Shown in pieces: positions 56,593 through 64,000 of a stretch of 64,000 nt of DNA. The translations under genes and the position numbers were made by a program. Every line of letters starts with the position of its first letter. Position 1 is the stretch's first letter. Origin of the DNA: Thinopyrum elongatum (taxonomy: Eukaryota > Streptophyta > Magnoliopsida > Poales > Poaceae). The notes beneath the pieces were generated by a model, which saw only the letters and a list, made by a program, of their open reading frames with translations, made no database searches and was not told where the DNA came from. The stretch spans positions 219,114,296-219,178,295 of the forward strand of contig CM022301.1 of the NCBI GenBank assembly GCA_011799875.1, written 5' to 3'.

Positions 56593-58265
56593 GAGCCGTC
56601 CAGCTCGTGAGGAGCAAACCTCCGCGTCACGCTTCATCAGCTTCCTCGACGCTACCGCAAGAACATTGCCAGGTGACTTTTTGGTTTGTTCAATTGAGGG
56701 CGCCCCTCGGGCTACATTATCATCAGGCTGGTCAGGGTCTGCCTTTACAGCTCCGTCATTTTTGCTCATGTATCGGATTCAGTTATGCTTTGATGAAATC
56801 TTTTGGATGGCTTAATTTGCGTGATCGGTGCTTCATCACTATGAAAGCCACCACGGCCGCACGGACCTGCTCTCGACCGCCTCATGACCAAGGGCTGGCA
56901 CGGCGTCTGTGCTCGGGTCCGTCCCTGCAATGTTGTTAAATCCAAGTAACCAAGCTCTGTCTTGCGGGCCAGCTCCCATGCACGTCACCTCCTGAGGTTC
57001 TTAGTGTCTTGTCCTCTTATGATCTCATCGCGAGCAGGCGAGTGGTGGTGCGGCTCGGTTCATACAGCCATGATCATGGTGCTTCGCCACCGCGGGAACC
57101 TCGCGCCGGGTGCTCTTCCTCAGGTTGTTATATGAGAAGGCATGGCACGACGTCTATGCTCGGGTCCATCCCTGCAGCGTCGATAAATCCAAGTGACCGA
57201 GCTCTGTCTGGCGGGCCGGACCCATACACGTCACCTCCTATGGGTCCTTGGTGTCTAGCCTTCTCATTGAATGGCCTCCGGGCGTTCGCTCGGTGCAGGT
57301 TGCTCTTTCAACCCAGGAGTCACAAGCACGCGATCGCGCCAGGAACTGGGCACACCCCGCCTGAGGTAGGACCTCCTGAGCCCCGCGCTGGCTGATGAGT
57401 GTCTAAAACACCTTCGCAAGTTCTACCGTGCTAGGCACGCGTACGAACCAGATAGGGTTGTACACGCCCCAGAGCATCTTGAACAAAGCTCTTTCCCACA
57501 CCCAGTGGAAGCCCCATGCTCAGCGCTGGCGGAACGATCCACCAATGATCATGCACATGCCCAGTGGAAGCCCCATGCTCCGCGCTGGCGGAAACGGTCG
57601 CAGTACGGCCATGCCCACGCCCAATGGAAGCTCCATGCTCCATGCTGGTGGATAAACAACTAAGGGCGCCCTATGGGTAGCATCAACCTTAGGATCGCCG
57701 CTCGATTCTCCAACAACGCTGCTCGTGGCCTCCCCCTAGGCCTCATGCGAGCGGGGGCTGGACACGGTACCTGTGCTCGGGTTAGTCCCAGCAGCACTGA
57801 AAACCCAAGGGACCGGGCTCTGGCTCGTGGGCATGCCCCCGCGCATGTCACCCCACCAAGGCCCTTGGTGTCTAGTCTCCTCGCGTAACTCCCAGGTGCG
57901 AGCCGATGAGGGCTAGGTAAGAGAGGCTTCGAAGTAACCTCATTGTCGCCAATATTTTCTTCATGCGGGCCGCTTGCGTGTCAAGGGGGAACCCCTGAGC
58001 ATCACGACTAAGGAGCCTTCACTAGTTTCGTAGCCCCTTGCCCCTTGGCCTTGTCCAGGCATCGCGACCTGACATCCCAACGGCGGCCGAGGTATGCGCG
58101 GGGCTAGGCCCTGCCGACGCAGAGCGCAAAGGCAAGCAAGAACGAAACCAAGCACGAAAAGGAAACTACGGAGTCCAACAATTACTACAAGCATTAAGTA
58201 TCTCAAGTTAAACCAAAGTCTCACGCCTCCGCAAGGCAGAACCAGTCTGATGTAGGGTGATAAAA
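56593..58265. repeat. Noncoding spacer of RLG-D with three diverged repeats
   Basis: A block of about 120 bases ('tgctcgggt(c/t)(c/a)', 'aaatccaagt(a/g)acc', 'gctctg(t/g)ct', 'cacgtcacctcct') occurs at about 56888-57010, 57130-57258 and 57755-57878. A shorter 'cccagtggaagccccatgct' unit occurs three times at 57500-57640. The same units are found inverted in RLG-B. Confidence 0.7.
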
Positions 58266-58266
58266 G

Positions 58267-61200
58267 TTCTCAGGAAGAAGGACCCTCGCCATCACTGTCG
58301 CTTGCTTCGGCTCCAACAAGCCCCCCATCCTCACTGCAGGTGAACTTTCCAAACAGCATGGCCACGTGGCCCCCCACAGCCTCCGTCGTGGCGTCGCGGG
58401 ACTCACGAGGGATAGGGCCTATCACCGCGCCGAAGTCAAAGCTGGGGTCATGGAGGTAAAGGTGGCTGAAGACGCGTGTTGCTGCCACGGAGAAGAGGTC
58501 GTGGCATTCCTCCTCCAAGATGCCGTCCATCTTCTGGGCGACGCCTTTGAGCTCCGCGATGAGTTTGGAGGAGAGCTCAGCGTAGCCAGCGTTGGGGGTG
58601 GCGAGCGGAGCCTCGAACCGCTCCCTGCATATGGAGCTCGGCACTCGACGGGCCCTAAGCTCAATAGAAGAGAAGGTTGCGTGGTCTGCCGCCGCCTGTG
58701 CTTTGGCGTCGGCCAGGATCTTCTTCTCCTTGGTGTCCAACAGAACACTTACCTCGGAGACATGCTCCGCATGAGCCGCTTGGGCTTCGATCACCTCCTG
58801 CTACAGCTTCTCGAGGCGCCCGCGCTCCGTGGCATGCTCGGTGCCCACTCTCGTCAGCTCGGAGTCACGGTCCGCAAGCTTTGCCTCGTGAGCCTTGATG
58901 TCCTCCTCCCACTGCTGGAATTGTCGCGTAAGCGTGGTGTGTTTGTCCTGGACCGCCTTCAGACTGGCCTCCGCCTCACTGCAGTGCTTGGCGGCCGCTC
59001 CCGCGTCAGCAAGTGCATGGTCATGAGCTGCTCGCGCCTCGGCGACTTCCTTCACGTTCTCCGCGGCGGTGGCCTCGGCCTGGCTATGGGCCTCTTGGGT
59101 TGCTGTCTCAAGCCAGAGCCACCCAGAGGCAAGCCTCTGGCGCTCCCAGTCGAAGAGGTCATCGGCATCCTGAAGGTCTTCTGCAAACTGGTCGAGCGTG
59201 GCCCAGGCGTCGGCCAAAGTCCCGCGCCTGATCAGGGTGTCTCAGTTCACAAGCACGAGGGCTCCTTGAGGCGCAGGGGCTTTGGAGCCTTCCCCACGAT
59301 TGGCTCCCGCAGCGCGGCTGGGGTGACTGCCGCCTCGGCCGACTGAGCCCCGAGCGTGGGCGTCACTTGAGGCTGCACCACAACGCGCCCTGCATCATCG
59401 TTGGCTGCGGGGCTCAAGATGGCCGGCGAGGCGAGATGTGTTGCCCCCCTCACCGCAGCCAGAGCAGCCGCATCTTCAGTGTTCGGCCCTCCCAGCGGAG
59501 CGGGCGGAGCCCCGTCAGGAACCGAGGCGCCCGTGCTCCTAGGTGGAGGGAAGCCCGCGCGCTCGAGCGTGGCGCCGGGCCGGCGTTGCGCACCCCCGCG
59601 CCCGCTAAGATTGCGGCCAAGCGCCGAAGCTGCCCTCAGGACGAAGGGCACCTTCGATACGACGGCCACCTTCCTCTTCTTCTTCTCTGCGTCGCCACTT
59701 TAGGTTCAGCGTGTGGGAGAGATGGTATGAGCATATGGATTGCAGACGCGCAATCGAAAGGCAAGTTAAGGGTACTTACTCGTCCGGCGCAGTCCACTTC
59801 CTCTTCTTCTCCTCCGCGGAGGTCGGCGCGCCACCTTTCTTCCCTGGTGTCGCCTTGGCTCTGTCCCGGGGCCCCTCAGGCCGACCCTCGACAAGGCTCG
59901 CCGCGGTGTCGCCCCCCGGAGGGGCGCAAGGATTCCCTTGGGGAACCCCGATCGGCGAGAGCTCGGCCACCCCAGCGGGGGCCTCCATGGTCGTCGGTTG
60001 AGCGGCCGGAGAGGCAGAACCTGCCTCCTTGATCGCCCCGGTGGGGCGCGGGGAGCCTGCAGGAGGTGGCTCGGCCACCCCTTCGCCTGGTGCCGCTTCG
60101 CCCGATGCTCGAGCGGCCAGAAGAGCGGATTCCGCCCTCCTGGACGCCCCGGGGAGGCCTGGGGAAGCTGCAGGCGGAGGCTCGTCGATGTCATCATTGT
60201 CCTCAAGGCTACGGAGGAGCTGGCGACATGACGGTGGGAATGCCCTCCCGAGCCTCCACCATTTCTTCTGAGTCCTTGTCGTTGTCGCTGTCGCCGGAGG
60301 ACAGCACCACGGGCGAATCAACGCGGTCGCACGGCTCAAGCCCCTGCTCGTCGAAGGTGGGCATGGCCGCGACCAGATCCTCCTTGTTGTCGCGTCTGTA
60401 CAGCGGAGCGGCTGCCTCGGGGAGTTCCCCGGGGATGTATACCAGCATGGTAAAAAGCCCCGTCCAGCTCTTCGACCGTCAGGTCGGCGGCTTGCAGCCG
60501 CATTGCGTTCTCCCCGCCGTCATACTCCCACAGGGGCAGCAAGCGCGCTTGGAGCGGTGCATTGCGATGAGACAGGAACTCCTTCATTATCGCCGCCCCC
60601 GTTAACTTAGCCTTCATGTGCGAAGCTATCCTCTTCAGGACAGGCTTGGCTCGAGGGTCGTCAAGCTTTGCGGAGCCCCATCTGGGAGTCTGCTAGGCCG
60701 CCATCGCTGGAGTCATCAAGTGTGGGTCGGAACCGCGAGCATCCATGAAGACCCAGCGCTGCCGGAAGCATTCCACCTTCTTCCCGGCTTTCAGGTGGGA
60801 GTTTTTGCTAAGCACGTCGACAAAGGAGACGCACATAGATCACTGACCCCGGGCGGTGAACCGCAGGCTGAAGAAGTGGCGGAAGAGCGCCACCGAGGGC
60901 TTCACTCCCACAAAAGCCTCGCAGTAGAAGGGGAAGATGGACAAGAGTAGAAAGGAGTTGGGCTGAAGGTGGAGGGCATGGATCTGGTAGTGCAAAAGGA
61001 TGGCGTAAAAGAACTCAGAGAAGGGCGGGACCAGCCCGGCAAAGATGCTGTGGAGGAAGAAGAGGTCGACAGACTCCGCCAGGCTGCCCCGCGCCACCGA
61101 GCTGGGCCAAATCTGGGTCGCGCCCCATTCATTGTGGTTGTCGGTTATCAGCGAGAGAACCGGATCCAGGTCCTTCTCCTCGGCAATGGACGAGGCCAGG

Positions 61201-61268
61201 AGCACCGGCGAGAGGGAAGAGGAACTCGCGGCCTAGGTTGCGGACTTCGCTTTCCCGGTGGGCGCCAT
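58267..61268 (-). pseudogene. Antisense ORF of RLG-D, decayed
   Basis: The minus-strand ATG at 61266-61268 starts MAPTGKAKSAT, followed at once by a TAG. The conserved core FFLHSIFAGLVPPFSEFF, HLQPNSFLLLSIFPFYCE, VGVKPSVALFRHFFSL lies at about 60870-61080. More stops and shifts follow. A donor (GA|GTAAGTACC, near 59776-59781) and exon 2 from about 59700 down to 58267 are conserved in position. The exon 2 coiled coil has a frameshift near 59220-59245 and a stop at 58801, and ends DGEGPSS. Same protein family as 37832-40618. Confidence 0.75.
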
Positions 61269-61593
61269 TCGCGAAGTCACCGATGCTGGCAAGAAAGAGG
61301 AAAAGGCCGTGCTTGGTTTGGATCTAGAAAAACCTCACACGAGAGAAAGGGGATCTCGGCAGAGCAAGGAGAACGCAGGACAAGGGAGCAGTGATGGCTC
61401 CGCAGCGTGCGCCATGCTTTATGTCAGCCTGGGCAATTGCCGAGGACACGTGAGTAAGTGGGGGCATCCCGCGCCCGTTGCGCCCACGCGTCAAGCCAAG
61501 CCCGCAGGCGGCTGGGGCCAGCGTCGCTTCACCCTCCTCTTCTCTGCCTTCGCTTCCAAGCTGGGCCATGCGCGTCGCGGTCCTAGGGGCTAC

Positions 61594-62495
61594 TGTTGAG
61601 GCTCTGGGACTGGGGGTTCCCAGGCCCGTCTGCCTGCGGCCCATCGTGCAGCATCATCAAAGGGCCCGGCGCGGCCCAGCACCACGAGTCCGCAAGCAAG
61701 ACCCTCGCGAGGCCCCCGCCTCACGAGGCGGGCATTAGCAAGCTTCATCAGGCACCCCAAGGGCTCCATGAGGAGCAGCCTCCCGAGGCCTCCCGTGGGG
61801 CGGACACTTCTATGCTCGCCTCCTCGCCTCGCAATGCATGTGGGTGACGCGGGCTACGACAGGCGTCGCCAGGACCGGTGCCAGCGGGCGCAGACAGTGA
61901 GGCTTTCCTCTTTGGTGCTAAAGGAGCAAGGCCAGCACGCGGGTCCCCAAGGTGGCCCCGAAGGTTGCCTCTTTGGTGCAACAAGACCAGGACGCCGGAT
62001 TGGCAGGACGGAGGTTATCATCGGGCCCACCGGCGCATCATGGACAAAGGCTTTGCACGCAAAGACCACCTTTAGTCAGGATAGGGTGTACTCTTGTCCC
62101 CCTTCAAAATTGGCCGTTGTGCATCCCTTCCCGGCTAGAGCTTTCGGGGAAGAGGACCGGGCCAGTATAAGTATAGGTTATTCTCCACCGTAGAGAAGGA
62201 TCGAGTTCATCCACCCCTCAAGTCTGGAGCCGCTCGAAAAGCCTCCGAGAGCCACTTGTACTCACATACTCATCCTCCTCGCGAGGCAATCCACCACAAA
62301 GCAGGAGTAGGGTCTTACACCGCAAGGTGGCCCGAACCTGGGTAAATCATCGTGTTCTTCCTTCTTCCCTCTCACTCGAGCACGTTGGAGCATCACCGTG
62401 AGGTAGTGAGCAACGAGTCGTAGCTTAGCCAAGTTCCTCGCACACACACCAGAGTTCGAACCTTTCTTTGAGTCTGCGGAGCCCTGATTCCGACA
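61594..62495 (+). repeat. 3' LTR of RLG-D
   Basis: 902 bp, starting TGTTGAGGCTC after the purine-rich GGTCCTAGGGGCTAC and ending CTGATTCCGACA. A TATA-like TATAAGTATAGG lies near 62165-62176; the 5' LTR has 'taaaagtatag' there. Confidence 0.9.
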
Positions 62496-63555
62496 AGCGC
62501 ACGCAACGGCATCCTTGCCGAAGGTCTCTGTCTTGGTTTTCTTGGCGGGACTAGAATTGCCTTACCCTTCTACGGCCATAACAGTCTTGCCTTTGCACTT
62601 TCTGTTGCGCCTCCGGCCTTTCTTCTTCAGAGTGGCGGCGTCGTCGTCCTCAAAGTCGACTTTGACGCCAGCCTCTTCCCCAGGAAGCCTTCTTCCTTCC
62701 ACAGCATGTGCACACTTGTTCGCCAATGTGTAGAGCTCCTTGACGGTCTTCGACAGCCGCATGTTCATCTTCTCCCGCATCTTGCGATTGCTCACATTTG
62801 TGTGGAACGCGGCAATCACAGCGGCAGAGTGTACGTCTAGTATACTGCGATGTACATGGCTGAATCTCTGGATATACTTGCGTAGATCTTCTCCCTCTCT
62901 TTGTGGGATCACTTGCAAATCACTTGGCTGTCCGGGGCCTTTCTAGCCTCCGGTGAAAGCACCAACGAACTCGTTGCATAGATCTGACCACGAAGAAACA
63001 AAATTCTCCGGCAAGTTCATTAACCAGGATCTCACATTGGGTTTTAGCACCAATGGGAAATATTTGACAAGGATTTTCTCATCCCTTCCCCCGGCAGCCT
63101 GTACAGCAATAGTGTAAATTCCTAGGAACTCTGCCGGGTTCAGCTTGCCATTGTACTTTTCTGGTACTTCAGGCTTGAACGCACAGACGGATGGCCAGCG
63201 GACTTGCCGTAGCTCTCGCGTGAAGGCAGGGCATCCAACCTCGTATGGTAGGTACCCGCCAATAGTGGGCGCTGGCTTGTCGATGACTGGACCATTACGC
63301 TCGTCGGACTGACGGTGTGCCTCCCGGCAACGTTGAATGGTGGTACGAGCATCTTTAGTCTGCCTATCTAGTAGTACCTGACGCTGATCTTGTTGCGTCC
63401 GCGGGTCTGAGGAGGCCATTGAGACATCATCAGGCTTTGTAGTCCGCTGGGTCTGCTGATGCTGCTGCCGGGGTTGATGTCGCGGAGGTGATTGCACCAC
63501 TGGTGCACCGCCTGCTACATGGTCATCAGCCTGGGCTACCGGTACTGTTTGCGGG
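62496..63555 (-). pseudogene. RLG-C gag, N-terminal and core part
   Basis: Reads IGGYLPYEVGCPAFTRELRQ, VRWPSVCAFKPEVPEKYNGK, LNPAEFLGIYTIAVQAAGG, WLMNLPENFVSSWSDLCNEF and RKYIQRFSHVHRSILDVHSA, the gag core of Tat-type elements. In-frame stops lie at 62943-62945 (TAG) and 62562-62564 (TAA). The upstream end is cut at 63555 by the RLG-E LTR; the downstream end is cut by RLG-D. Confidence 0.85.
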
Positions 63556-64000
63556 TGAAAGCACAAGTGCTCCCTGGGTGATTTTGGTAATTAATGTCAA
63601 CATATCTCTTGTTGGACTAATGCCTTTATCTAGTGTATTTTAGACAAGTTCAACAATGGCGTGGAAAGGACAAGAGGATGTGGAACCCCATCAAAATGCT
63701 AAGGACACATATTGGCAAAAGCTCAAGAGTCTTCATTTCTATTTTAGTGATCCAAGATCACATTGAGTCCATAGGAAAGCCAATACTATTAAAAGGGGAT
63801 GAGGTGTTGCTTAATGGCTTGCTTGCTCAAATGCTTAGTGATATTGCTCCAAAACCCTCAACCACTTTCTCATTCCAAATATGTCAAAATCCCAAACTCC
63901 AACTCGGCCCCACCAATTCATACTATCCGGAGCCACCGAGTTCATATGACATAGCCACTGCCAGAAACCCTAACAGTTCGGTCACACCGATACGGATCTC
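63556..64000. mobile_element. RLG-E: LTR of another retrotransposon, continuing beyond the window
   Basis: At 63556 the gag sequence stops and a new sequence starts TGAAAGCACAAGTGCTCCCT, with 'ggtgattttggtaattaatg' and 'tctcttgttggactaatgc', a widespread Triticeae LTR start. The five bases before it, GCGGG (63551-63555), should recur at the far end if it is a full insertion. The orientation cannot be fixed from one end. Confidence 0.65.

Larger units (their letters stand above)
52612..62495 (+). mobile_element. RLG-D: non-autonomous Gypsy element nested in RLG-C
   Basis: LTRs at 52612-53511 and 61594-62495, primer site at 53514-53531, polypurine tract at about 61578-61593. It shares with RLG-B the gag start, protease, RT relic joint, spacer repeats and opposite-strand ORF, in the reverse orientation relative to the window. 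The flanks are AGTGT (52607-52611) and AGCGC (62496-62500), which agree as a duplication if two C-to-T changes occurred. The LTRs differ by roughly 10% in the first 150 bases. Coding parts are more decayed than in RLG-B. Confidence 0.88.

Noticed and set aside
58366..59346. 326-codon plus-strand ORF in RLG-D.
   Set aside because: It is the mirror of the coiled-coil exon of the antisense ORF on the minus strand.

Overview
This is nuclear DNA of a grass, most likely a member of the Triticeae (wheat, barley or Aegilops). The evidence is nested LTR retrotransposons, CACTA transposon ends with purine-pyrimidine subterminal arrays, Stowaway MITEs with the grass 'CTCCCTCCG' inverted repeat, GT-AG introns and very GC-rich first exons. 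There are no prokaryotic genes, no rRNA and no CRISPR. No tRNA gene was recognised by eye. Most of the 64 kb is transposon sequence; host genes survive only as a few broken or unrecognised pieces.

Layout. 1-8203: a minus-strand Gypsy element (RLG-A, chromodomain type) with a 3.87 kb LTR at 4337-8203, a second LTR cut by the window edge (1-3041), and an interior shrunk to 1.3 kb. It abuts a frameshifted DUF295/F-box-like pseudogene (8263-9248, minus). 9.2-14.4 kb holds a long-inverted-repeat DNA element with GC-rich cargo (about 10428-11325), two copies of a short repeat, and 1.2 kb of purine-rich cryptic simple sequence. 14.4-30.5 kb is gene-like: GC-rich leaders at 14.4 and 24.6 kb, a coiled-coil exon at 23.5 kb, and spliceable exons at 28.6-30.0 kb. 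It is interrupted by a complete gag-only Gypsy element (RLG-W, 16224-22950, TSD GTAAG) and by a 1.3 kb tandem triplication (25259-28370).

30.5-31.8 kb is the right end of a CACTA transposon. A DUF4283-type single-exon gene (32313-33137) follows, between two diverged 0.1 kb direct repeats. 34.5-46.7 kb is a second CACTA element whose right end (46721) cuts into a B3-domain gene fragment (46722-47035). Inside it sits RLG-B (36632-46072, TSD CAACC), a Tat-lineage-like Gypsy element on the minus strand. From about 47.2 kb to the end lies RLG-C, a minus-strand Tat-lineage Gypsy element with gag, protease, RT, two RNase H domains and integrase. Its gag is split by RLG-D (52612-62495, plus strand), a relative of RLG-B, and its upstream end is cut by another LTR (RLG-E, from 63556).

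How the parts work together. RLG-B and RLG-D share one unusual architecture: gag, protease, a reverse transcriptase reduced to a short relic by the same internal deletion, a repeat-rich spacer, and a two-exon antisense ORF carrying a 'putative gypsy type transposon' domain. They also share two in-frame stop codons. They therefore look like members of a defective lineage mobilised in trans by autonomous Tat elements, of which RLG-C is a decayed example. I see no evidence for a novel host-encoded system. The most interesting points are this shared-lesion lineage, the patched RLG-A LTR, and the triplication whose copies differ by the presence of a MITE.
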